The notes below the pieces were generated by a model, which was not told the origin of the DNA, ran no database searches, and worked only from the letters and a program-made list of their open reading frames with translations. Of a DNA stretch of 64,000 nt, positions 49,615 through 56,993 are shown piece by piece (position 1 is the stretch's first letter; each line of letters starts with the position of its first letter). This stretch comes from Streptomyces sp. 378 (GTDB lineage: Bacteria; Actinomycetota; Actinomycetes; Streptomycetales; Streptomycetaceae): assembly GCF_030124145.1 (NCBI RefSeq), contig NZ_JASKMS010000027.1:1-64000 (forward strand), read 5' to 3'. The position numbers were made by a program, and so were the translations under genes.

Positions 49615-50265
49615 ATGAGTGCCGCCAGCCGTGCCCCCCTGCGCTCCGACCGCTCGCCGCGTGCCACCGGGCGCACCCGCCGTGTCCGCCGTGACGCCGC
49701 CCTGATCGCCGGGCTCGCCGCCACCGCGCTGCTCGTCTCCGCGTGCGGCTCCGGCGGCACCTCGGGCGGGGGCGGCAACACCAACTTCGTCACCGGCACC
49801 GACGGCATCGCCACGGCCGCCGAGGGCGAGCGCACCCCGGCGCCCGACCTGTCCGGCAAGACCATCGCCGGCAAGATGCTCGACGTCGCCGACTACAAGG
49901 GCAAGGTCGTCGTCCTCAACGTGTGGGGTTCCTGGTGCAACCCCTGCCGCGCCGAGGCCAAGTACTTCGCGAAGGTCTCCAAGGACTACGCCGACAAGGG
50001 CGTGCAGTTCATCGGCATCAACACCCGGGACACCTCCACCGGCGCGGCCCTCGCCTTCGAGAAGGACTGGGGCATCACCTACCCCAGCCTCTACGACCCC
50101 ACCGGCAAGCTGCTGCTGCGCTTCAAGAAGGGCACGCTCAACCCGCAGGCGATCCCCTCCACGCTCATCCTCGACCGGGACGGCAAGATCGCGGCCCGTT
50201 CACTGTCCGCGCTCAGCGAGGAACGGCTGCTGAAGATGCTCAAGCCGGTCGTCGCGGAGAAGTGA
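49615..50265 (+). CDS. resA: ResA-like thioredoxin-fold lipoprotein (TlpA family)
   Basis: A 216-residue extracytoplasmic thiol oxidoreductase for cytochrome c maturation. Signal anchor AALIAGLAATALLVSAC with lipobox SAC near 45. The thioredoxin domain has VVLNVWGSWCNPCRAEAKYFA with WCNPC near 107-111, FIGINTRDT, and the cis-Pro segment NPQAIPSTLILDRDGKIAA near 185. It reduces the heme-binding cysteines of apocytochrome c. ATG at 49615. First gene of resA-ccdA-resB-ccsB. Confidence 0.92.
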   Translation: MSAASRAPLRSDRSPRATGRTRRVRRDAALIAGLAATALLVSACGSGGTSGGGGNTNFVTGTDGIATAAEGERTPAPDLSGKTIAGKMLDVADYKGKVVVLNVWGSWCNPCRAEAKYFAKVSKDYADKGVQFIGINTRDTSTGAALAFEKDWGITYPSLYDPTGKLLLRFKKGTLNPQAIPSTLILDRDGKIAARSLSALSEERLLKMLKPVVAEK

Positions 50266-50329
50266 GCGGAGTGGCAGTGGGCGGAGTGGCAGTGAGCGGA
50301 GTCGCAGTGGCAGTGAGCGGAGCAGTGAC
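50262..50329 (+). repeat. Short tandem repeats between resA and ccdA
   Basis: Repeats of a ~15-base unit GCGGAGTGGCAGTG fill the whole 64-base gap. Several units hold GTG codons and Shine-Dalgarno-like GCGGAG, so they may also affect the start of ccdA. Confidence 0.85.
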
Positions 50330-51103
50330 GTGAGCGCGGTCACCACGCTCGCCGCGGTCACGGACCCCAACGGCACGGTGCTCAACGGCGCCCTCCTGGT
50401 GGCCCTGCCGATCGCCCTGCTGGGCGGACTCGTCTCCTTCTTCTCGCCCTGTGTGCTGCCCTTGGTCCCCGGTTACCTCTCCTACGTCACCGGAGTCAGC
50501 GGCACCGACCTGGCCGAGGCCCGGCGCGGCCGGATGGTCGCCGGAGCCTCGCTGTTCGTGCTGGGCTTCACGGCCGTGTTCGTCTCCGGCGGGGCCCTCT
50601 TCGGGTACTTCGGCCAGACGCTCCAGGAACAGCGGGGCGTGCTGTCCAAGGTGCTGGGCGTCTTCATGATCCTCATGGGCGTCTTCTTCATGGGCCTGAT
50701 GCCCTGGCTCACGCAGCGCGAGTTCCGCTTCCACCGCAAGCCGGCCGCCGGACTGGCCGGTGCCCCCGTGCTCGGTGCCCTGTTCGGCATCGGCTGGACC
50801 CCCTGCATCGGCCCGACCCTGGCCGCCGTCCAGACCCTCGCCCTGAGCCAGGGCAGCGCCGGACGCGGAGCCGTGCTGACCGTCGCGTACTGTCTGGGCC
50901 TGGGCGTGCCCTTCGTGCTCGCCGCGGTCGCCTTCCGCAAGGCCCTGGGAGCCTTCGGCTGGATCAAGCGCCACTACGTCTGGGTGATGCGGGTCGGCGG
51001 CATCATGATGATCGTGACCGGTCTGCTGCTGCTGACCGGCGCGTGGGACCGCATCGTGCAGGAGATGCAGGTCTGGTCCGACGGCTTCACTGTGGGGATC
51101 TGA
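50330..51103 (+). CDS. ccdA: Cytochrome c biogenesis protein CcdA
   Basis: A 257-residue polytopic protein with six helices that passes electrons from cytosolic thioredoxin to ResA. Both reactive Cys motifs are present: SFFSPCVLPLVPGYLSYV near 38-55 and GIGWTPCIGPTLAAV near 155-169. GTG at 50330 follows the tandem repeat. A few bases separate its stop from resB. Confidence 0.93.
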   Translation: MSAVTTLAAVTDPNGTVLNGALLVALPIALLGGLVSFFSPCVLPLVPGYLSYVTGVSGTDLAEARRGRMVAGASLFVLGFTAVFVSGGALFGYFGQTLQEQRGVLSKVLGVFMILMGVFFMGLMPWLTQREFRFHRKPAAGLAGAPVLGALFGIGWTPCIGPTLAAVQTLALSQGSAGRGAVLTVAYCLGLGVPFVLAAVAFRKALGAFGWIKRHYVWVMRVGGIMMIVTGLLLLTGAWDRIVQEMQVWSDGFTVGI

Positions 51104-51106
51104 TCG

Positions 51107-52849
51107 ATGAGCAAGACCACCGCCTCCGACCCGGCCCCGTCCGCCGCCGAGGACCGGGAGCTGGGTGACGCCGGCTCCCAGCTGTCCACCGCCCCCAAGG
51201 AGGACGCGCCCCACCTCCCGGCCCTGGGCGTCATCGGCTGGGCCCGCTGGTTCTGGCGGCAGCTGACCTCCATGCGGGTCGCCCTGCTGCTGCTCCTGCT
51301 GCTCTCCCTCGGCGCGATCCCCGGCTCGCTCATCCCGCAGTCCGGCCAGGACGAGACGAAGGTCGCCGCCTTCCGCAAGGCCCACCCGACCCTCGGGGAC
51401 GTCTACGACAAGATCGGCATGTTCCACGTCTACAGCTCGGTGTGGTTCTCCGCGATCTACATCCTGCTGTTCGTCTCCCTCATCGGCTGCATCGTGCCCC
51501 GCACCTGGCAGTTCGTGGGCCAGTTGCGCGGTCTGCCGCCCGGCGCGCCCCGGCGGCTGAACCGGCTGCCCGCCCACACCACCTGGCGCACCACGGCCGA
51601 ACCCGAGCAGGTCCATCAGGCCGCCCTGACCCTGCTGAAGAAGCGCCGCTTCCGCACCCACCTCACCGGGGACGCCGTCGCCGCCGAGAAGGGCTACCTG
51701 CGCGAGACGGGCAACCTCGTCTTCCACATCGCCCTGATCGTGATGCTGGTCGCCTTCGCCTGGGGCCAGCTGTACAAGGCGGAGGGCAACAAGCTGGTCG
51801 TCGAGGGCGACGGGTTCTCCAACACGCTGACCCAGTACGACGACTTCAGGTCCGGCAACCTCTTCACGTCCGACGACCTGGTGCCGTTCAGCTTCAACCT
51901 GAAGAAGTTCACCGGCAGCTACGAGCGCACCGGCCCCAACAAGGGCACCCCGCGCGTCTTCCAGGCCGACATCACCTACAGCGCGGGCGCCTACGGCAAG
52001 GACGAGAAGGACACCGTCGAGGTGAACCACCCGCTGGAGATCGGCGACTCCAAGGTGTACCTCGTCAGCCACGGCTACGCGCCCGTGATCACCGTCCGGG
52101 ACGGCAAGGGCAAGGTCGTCTTCGACGACGCCGTACCGCTGCTGCCGCTGGACGCCAACGTCACCTCCTCCGGTGTCGTCAAGGTCCTCGACGGCTACCG
52201 CGACCAGCAGGGCAAGAAGGAGCAGCTCGGCTTCAACGCGTTCTTCGTGCCGACCTTCGGCGGCTCCGCCAGCGGCACGATGCTGTCGCAGTTCCCCGCG
52301 CTGGACAATCCGGTGCTCGCGCTGTCCGCCTACCACGGCGACCTGGGGGCCGACTCGGGCATCCCGCAGAGCGTGTACCAGATGGACCGCAGCAACATGA
52401 AGGAGTTCAAGGACTCCCAGGGCAAGCTGTTCAAGAAGCTGCTGAAGCCCGGCGAGACCATGACGCTCCCGAACGGCGCCGGTTCGGTCACCATCGGCAA
52501 GGACATCAAGGAGTGGGCCGGCTTCCAGGTCGTCCAGCAGCCCGGCAGCGGCTGGGCCCTCGCCGGTGCCCTCGCCGCGATCGGCGGCCTCGCCGCCTCC
52601 CTGTTCATCCAGCGCCGCCGCGTGTGGGTGCGCGCGGTCAAGGGCGCCGACGGCGTCACCGTCGTCGAGATGGCCGGCCTCGGCCGCAGCGAGTCCGCCA
52701 AGGTCCCCGAGGAGCTCGGCGACCTCGCCGGAGTCCTGTACGACCAGGCGCCGGGCGCGCCCGGCGCCGACGACCCCGCAGATTCCCCCGACACCGCTCA
52801 GGAGCCGGGTACCACAACCCCCGTACCTGCCGAAGGGGCTGAGAAGTGA
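51107..52849 (+). CDS. resB: Cytochrome c biogenesis protein ResB
   Basis: A 580-residue subunit of the System II cytochrome c synthase. Hydrophobic segments near 55-80 (MRVALLLLLLLSLGAIPGSLIP), 108-130, 205-220 and 490-510, with a large extracytoplasmic domain (230-485). Family sequences: YSSVWFSAIYILLFVSLIGCIVPRTW and SVNLVFHIALIVMLVAFAWGQ-like LVFHIALIVMLVAFAWGQLYKAEGN. It overlaps ccsB by 4 bases. ATG at 51107, 3 bases after ccdA. Confidence 0.94.
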   Translation: MSKTTASDPAPSAAEDRELGDAGSQLSTAPKEDAPHLPALGVIGWARWFWRQLTSMRVALLLLLLLSLGAIPGSLIPQSGQDETKVAAFRKAHPTLGDVYDKIGMFHVYSSVWFSAIYILLFVSLIGCIVPRTWQFVGQLRGLPPGAPRRLNRLPAHTTWRTTAEPEQVHQAALTLLKKRRFRTHLTGDAVAAEKGYLRETGNLVFHIALIVMLVAFAWGQLYKAEGNKLVVEGDGFSNTLTQYDDFRSGNLFTSDDLVPFSFNLKKFTGSYERTGPNKGTPRVFQADITYSAGAYGKDEKDTVEVNHPLEIGDSKVYLVSHGYAPVITVRDGKGKVVFDDAVPLLPLDANVTSSGVVKVLDGYRDQQGKKEQLGFNAFFVPTFGGSASGTMLSQFPALDNPVLALSAYHGDLGADSGIPQSVYQMDRSNMKEFKDSQGKLFKKLLKPGETMTLPNGAGSVTIGKDIKEWAGFQVVQQPGSGWALAGALAAIGGLAASLFIQRRRVWVRAVKGADGVTVVEMAGLGRSESAKVPEELGDLAGVLYDQAPGAPGADDPADSPDTAQEPGTTTPVPAEGAEK

Positions 52850-53925
52850 CTCTCGCCGCCGCCACCAACGAAAACCTCGCGAGCATCAGCAATGTGCTGA
52901 TCTACTCCGCGATGGCCGTCTACACCCTGGCCTTCTTCGCGTACATCGCCGAATGGCTCTTCGGCAGCCGCAGCAAGGTCGCCCGGACCGCTGCCGCGCT
53001 CACCACCAAGGCGGACGCCGAGCGGGCACCGGCCGTCACCGTGAACCGGGCCGGCGGCACCGCCGTGCTGGAGCGGCCGAAGGTCACCGTGCGGGCCGCC
53101 GCCGGTCGGCGCGACGTGCCGGACGGCCCCGGGGCGCACGGCGGGGACGAGCAGGGCGACCTGTACGGCCGGATCGCCATCTCCCTCACGGTGCTCGCCT
53201 TCGTGATCGAGTTCGGCGGTGTCCTGACCCGCGCCCTGTCGGTGGAGCGCGCGCCGTGGGGCAACATGTACGAGTTCAACATCACGTTCTCCACGGTCGC
53301 GGTCGGCGTGTACCTCGGGCTGCTGGCCCTGAAGAAGAACGTGCGCTGGCTCGGCCTGTTCCTGATCACCTCGGTCCTGCTCGACCTGGGTCTGGCGGTC
53401 ACGGTCCTCTACACCGCCAGCGACCAGCTGGTCCCGGCCCTGCACTCGTACTGGCTGTACATCCACGTCTCGACGGCGATCTTCTGCGGCGCGGTCTTCT
53501 ACGTGGGCGCGGTCGGCACGATCCTGTACCTCTTCAAGGACTCCTACGAGAGCAAGCTCGCGAGCGGCGGCACGCCCGGCACCTTCGCGACCTCCGTCCT
53601 GGAGCGGCTGCCCTCCTCCGCCTCCCTCGACAAGTTCTCCTACCGCGTCAACGCGGCCGTCTTCCCGCTGTGGACGTTCACGATCATCGCGGGCGCGATC
53701 TGGGCCGGTGACGCCTGGGGCCGTTACTGGGGCTGGGACCCGAAGGAGACCTGGTCCTTCATCACCTGGGTCGCCTACGCCGGCTACCTGCACGCCCGCG
53801 CGACCGCCGGCTGGAAGGGCCGCAAGGCCGCCTACCTGGCCCTGATCGCCTTCGGCTGCTGGCTGTTCAACTACTACGGCGTGAACATCTTCGTTTCGGG
53901 CAAGCACTCCTACGCCGGTGTGTAG
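52846..53925 (+). CDS. ccsB: Cytochrome c biogenesis protein CcsB (CcsA/ResC type)
   Basis: A 359-residue heme-handling membrane protein with about eight helices, the partner of ResB. The heme-binding tryptophan motif DAWGRYWGWDPKETWSFI lies near 284-301; conserved His residues are in LHSYWLYIHVSTAIFCG near 197-213 and YLHARAT. A low-complexity cytosolic linker is near 48-100. GTG at 52846 overlaps the resB stop (GTGA). Completes the cytochrome c operon. Confidence 0.95.
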   Translation: MTLAAATNENLASISNVLIYSAMAVYTLAFFAYIAEWLFGSRSKVARTAAALTTKADAERAPAVTVNRAGGTAVLERPKVTVRAAAGRRDVPDGPGAHGGDEQGDLYGRIAISLTVLAFVIEFGGVLTRALSVERAPWGNMYEFNITFSTVAVGVYLGLLALKKNVRWLGLFLITSVLLDLGLAVTVLYTASDQLVPALHSYWLYIHVSTAIFCGAVFYVGAVGTILYLFKDSYESKLASGGTPGTFATSVLERLPSSASLDKFSYRVNAAVFPLWTFTIIAGAIWAGDAWGRYWGWDPKETWSFITWVAYAGYLHARATAGWKGRKAAYLALIAFGCWLFNYYGVNIFVSGKHSYAGV

Positions 53926-53944
53926 CACTCCGGGTGCGAGGGCA

Positions 53945-53969
53945 GGACAGCAATGGGCTCCTGCTGTCC
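53945..53969 (+). terminator. Stem-loop after ccsB
   Basis: GGACAGCA and TGCTGTCC form an 8-bp stem with a 9-base loop, 20 bases after the ccsB stop. No T-run. Confidence 0.55.
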
Positions 53970-54008
53970 GGCGGCCCTGAGTGCCCGGCAAGCCGGCTGC
54001 CGCCGGTA

Positions 54009-55406
54009 TCAGCCCTGCCGCGCGACGCTGGTGATCACCTCCCGCAGCCGGGTCGCGTACAGGGACAGGTTCTTGTGCGCGATGTCGGTGTCCGGATAGC
54101 GGCATGCGAACCACAGGCCCTCATGGAGTCTGTTCACCCAGACGCAGACCCGGTCGCCGTACGACACCCTGACCAGTCCGTAGGTCTTCAGCTCGGCCCA
54201 CCGCTCCGAGCCGGGGATGTCGCGGGCGTCGAGGAAGGACACCAGGGAGTACAGGTCGGGAGAGGTGGGGCGGAAGTCCGTTCCGAGCAGTCGCAGTACC
54301 CGCTCGAGGGGTGTGCGGGCCAGCCGCCGGTTGGCGCGCAGCGCGGTGCGCGCGTTCTCCAGAGCTCCGTGGAAGCCAGGGACCTCCGCCACCTGGATCT
54401 CGACCGGTGCCCCGCCGACATACCAGCCCACGGAGTCCGACCACCGGGACGTCGCCCGGGTGTGGAACGGTACGACGGTGCGGAAGACGGGTTCCCCGCC
54501 GATCTCATGGACGATGAGCGCGGTGGCCGCCAGCACGCCGACCAGACTGCCGCCGTAGGGCCGGCAGTGCGCCTCGAACGCGGCGGCGTCGTCGGCGTCC
54601 ACAAGCGGTCCGCACAGCACCTTCTGCGGGGGCAGTCCCCCGTCGGGGTCCAGGCCGAGATCGACGGGGAAGTTCGGCAGCTGCCCGTCGCAGTTCTTGA
54701 TGAACTCCCGCCAGCGGGCCACCGTGTCATGGCCGTCGTCGACGTTGTCCGCGTCCGCACGCTCGGTTTCGCAGAAGTCGACGTAGCTGGCGACGGGTTG
54801 CTGCGTCGGGCAGCGGCCCGCCGCGGCCGCCGCACAGAGTTCGTGGAGGGTGGCGGGGATGTTCTGGAGCGAGTAGGCGTCGACGTTGCTGTGATCGAAG
54901 GCCATGTACACGCTGGTGCTGTCGTCGCGGATGACCGCCGCGTAGATGAAGTTGGGCCACCGGAGTGCGTCCGCCACGATGTCGAACCGGTTCTGGAGAT
55001 GCACGGCCAGCGCCGTCTCGTCCGTGAAGTCGCCGATCTCCTCCCGGTGCAGGCGCACGTCCTCGCTGTCGAGCGTGAACCGGACCATCTCGTCGTCGGG
55101 CGGCCCGGACCAGGTGAAGCCGCTGCGCAGTGTCTCGTGCCGCAGTGTCCAGGCGTGCAAGGCGTCCTGGAGGACGTCCGGTTCCGTCCGGCCCGGGAGA
55201 TCGAAACCTACGCCGATCCAGGTCGGTACGAACAATCCGTCCTCACGCACGGACCGGGAGGCCCTGATGTGCGACTCCTGGATATAGGCCGGGGGCCGGG
55301 AGTCCTCCCGCAGGCCCTTCACCGTCGCGGCGGCCGCCGGATCGAGCGTCCACTCCACGAGTCGTCCGGGCCGGACCTCACAGTGCTGGATGTCTGTCAT
55401 GCGCAC
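54009..55406 (-). CDS. Stand-alone condensation-domain protein
   Basis: A 465-residue protein with the two-lobed NRPS condensation/acyltransferase (CoA-dependent acyltransferase) fold. N-lobe: HAWTLRHETLRSGFTW near 84-99 (the conserved RHExLR pattern). The active-site motif is FDHSNVDAYS near 170-179, versus canonical HHxxxDG: the second His and the Asp are kept, Gly is Ala and the first His is Asp. C-lobe: VVPFHTRATSRWSDSVGWYVGGAPV near 310-334. No adenylation or carrier domain is nearby. GTG at 55406 fits GGAGA seven bases upstream. Probable acyl transfer in a small-molecule pathway. Confidence 0.82.
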   Translation of the reverse strand: MRMTDIQHCEVRPGRLVEWTLDPAAAATVKGLREDSRPPAYIQESHIRASRSVREDGLFVPTWIGVGFDLPGRTEPDVLQDALHAWTLRHETLRSGFTWSGPPDDEMVRFTLDSEDVRLHREEIGDFTDETALAVHLQNRFDIVADALRWPNFIYAAVIRDDSTSVYMAFDHSNVDAYSLQNIPATLHELCAAAAAGRCPTQQPVASYVDFCETERADADNVDDGHDTVARWREFIKNCDGQLPNFPVDLGLDPDGGLPPQKVLCGPLVDADDAAAFEAHCRPYGGSLVGVLAATALIVHEIGGEPVFRTVVPFHTRATSRWSDSVGWYVGGAPVEIQVAEVPGFHGALENARTALRANRRLARTPLERVLRLLGTDFRPTSPDLYSLVSFLDARDIPGSERWAELKTYGLVRVSYGDRVCVWVNRLHEGLWFACRYPDTDIAHKNLSLYATRLREVITSVARQG

Positions 55407-55550
55407 GGGGTATCTCCGCTCGCCGATGGGATGTACAGACCATCAGTTGACGTGCGGGCGGAGGCCCCACACCGGAAGGCGCGACTTTTCAGTGGAACGG
55501 ATGGCATCCCACAGGGCGAGCACTCCGGAAGGCGGTCGGGGGCATCCGTC

Positions 55551-56012
55551 TCAGCCGCCGATGTCCTCGCTCCACAGTTCCGGATGCTCGATGACGAAGG
55601 CGCGCATCAGCTCGATGCTCTCGGGGTCATCCAGCAGGACGATCTCCACGCCGTGGCGAGCCAGCCAGTCCTGCCCGCCCCGGAAAGTGGTCGCCTCACC
55701 GATCACCACCCGGGAGATGCCGAACTGCCGGACCAGTCCGCAGCAGTACCAGCACGGCGACAAGGTGGTCACCATCGTCGTGCCCCGGTACGACCGCTGC
55801 CGTCCCGCCGCCCGGAAGGCCGCTGTCTCCGCGTGCATCGCGGGGTCGTCGTCCTGGACGCGCCGGTTGTGGCCGCGGCCGAGGAGGATCCCGCCGGGGC
55901 CGTACAGCGCGGCGCCGATGGGGACACCGCCCTCGGCGAGGCCGGTGCGGGCCTCCTCCAGGGCGGTGGTGAGCCACGCGCGGGCCTGTGCCTGGTCCAT
56001 GGCCTCATCCAT
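55551..56012 (-). CDS. Cytidine/deoxycytidylate deaminase-family protein
   Basis: A 153-residue zinc deaminase. Active-site motif MHAETAAFRAAG near 59-70 (HAE) and the zinc cysteines in TLSPCWYCCGLVRQFG near 83-98 (PCxxC). Similar to yeast-type cytosine deaminases and nucleoside deaminases. Base substrate cannot be told. ATG at 56012 or 56000. The gene follows the condensation-domain gene on the same strand with a 140-base gap. Confidence 0.88.
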   Translation of the reverse strand: MDEAMDQAQARAWLTTALEEARTGLAEGGVPIGAALYGPGGILLGRGHNRRVQDDDPAMHAETAAFRAAGRQRSYRGTTMVTTLSPCWYCCGLVRQFGISRVVIGEATTFRGGQDWLARHGVEIVLLDDPESIELMRAFVIEHPELWSEDIGG

Positions 56013-56147
56013 GACCTGCCTGAGCCGCTCCGTAACCTGGTCCGGTCATCGCCGCGCGTGCGGCGGACGAGTCGCCGGTCGCCCTTCTGCCGTGGCCGAC
56101 CGGATCACCGGCGGCACCGAGCCGACCGCCGGCCGCGCCGGCCGTCA

Positions 56148-56912
56148 TCACCTGGCTGATGGTCCCGGCCCATCCGCTGTCTGTCCTGTCGCCGTCCCGG
56201 CCGCGGTGCACCGGTCGAGGTAGGCGTGCAGGGCGCCCGCGCCCTCGATCATGGTCCTGGTGCGGGCCGTCAGCGCCTGGCCGCGGGCCGCGACGGCCGC
56301 CCGCAGCGCCGCACTGCCGCCCTCCCGCCGCAGCCCCTCCAGCACCGGCCTGATCTGGTCGAAGAGGTAGTGGCTGCGGCGCAGGGTGTGCACGAGCCGG
56401 GCGTCGCGCACGTCGGCGGGCTGATACACCCGGTAGCCCGTGCCGCGTTCGCGCCCCGGCGAGAGCAGCCCGGCCCCCTCCCACACGCGCAGCGCCGACG
56501 TCCGTACGCCCAGCAGCACGGCCACCTCGCCGATGCGCAGGCCGCCCGAGCGCGGCAGGGGGGCGGGCGGCTCCGCCGCCAGCAGCTCCAGTGCCTCGCT
56601 CGCCGCCCGCAGCGACACCCGTTCCTCGTGCAGGGCGGCATGCGCGGCGTCGACCAGCGCGAGCGCGCCCGGGACGTTCCCCTCGTGCAGGGCCCGCATG
56701 ATCGCCGTCGCCGTCACCGGCCCGTACCCCCGCATCAGCGTCCGGTACGCCAGCAGCGCGCCGCGGTGCACCTCCCCGAAGACGCGGTAGCCGGACGCGG
56801 TGCGCGCGGCCGGCGGGAGCACCCCGGCGTCCTCGTAGTTGCGGATCTGCTGCGTCGAGACACCGGCCAGCCGGGCCAGGTCGACGGGGCGCAGGCGGCG
56901 GTCGTTCGTCAT
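56148..56912 (-). CDS. TioE-family regulator with two MerR-type HTH domains
   Basis: A 254-residue regulator with two winged-helix MerR domains in tandem. The first is PVDLARLAGVSTQQIRNYEDAGVLPPAARTASGYRVFG (residues 8-45). The second is GGLRIGEVAVLLGVRTSALRVWEGAGLLSPGRERGTGYRVYQ (about 115-155). The ATG at 56912 is divergent from the UvrA-like gene, with about 80 bases between. In the thiocoraline cluster TioE lies beside TioU, a UvrA-like drug-resistance protein; the pairing here is the same. Confidence 0.87.
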   Translation of the reverse strand: MTNDRRLRPVDLARLAGVSTQQIRNYEDAGVLPPAARTASGYRVFGEVHRGALLAYRTLMRGYGPVTATAIMRALHEGNVPGALALVDAAHAALHEERVSLRAASEALELLAAEPPAPLPRSGGLRIGEVAVLLGVRTSALRVWEGAGLLSPGRERGTGYRVYQPADVRDARLVHTLRRSHYLFDQIRPVLEGLRREGGSAALRAAVAARGQALTARTRTMIEGAGALHAYLDRCTAAGTATGQTADGPGPSAR

Positions 56913-56971
56913 CGATTTGAAGGTTACGGCAGCAACCCCGCCGAAGGGAGCTCTCAAGTCTCAACACCGCA

Positions 56972-56991
56972 CTTCAATGGAAGACTTGAAG
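56972..56991. promoter_or_regulatory. Inverted repeat over the UvrA-like start region
   Basis: CTTCAATGGAAGACTTGAAG (6-bp arms CTTCAA/TTGAAG, 8-base spacer) lies directly before the ATG of the UvrA-like gene and covers its GAAGGA ribosome-binding site. A candidate operator for the divergent TioE-type regulator. Confidence 0.5.
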
Positions 56992-56993
56992 GA

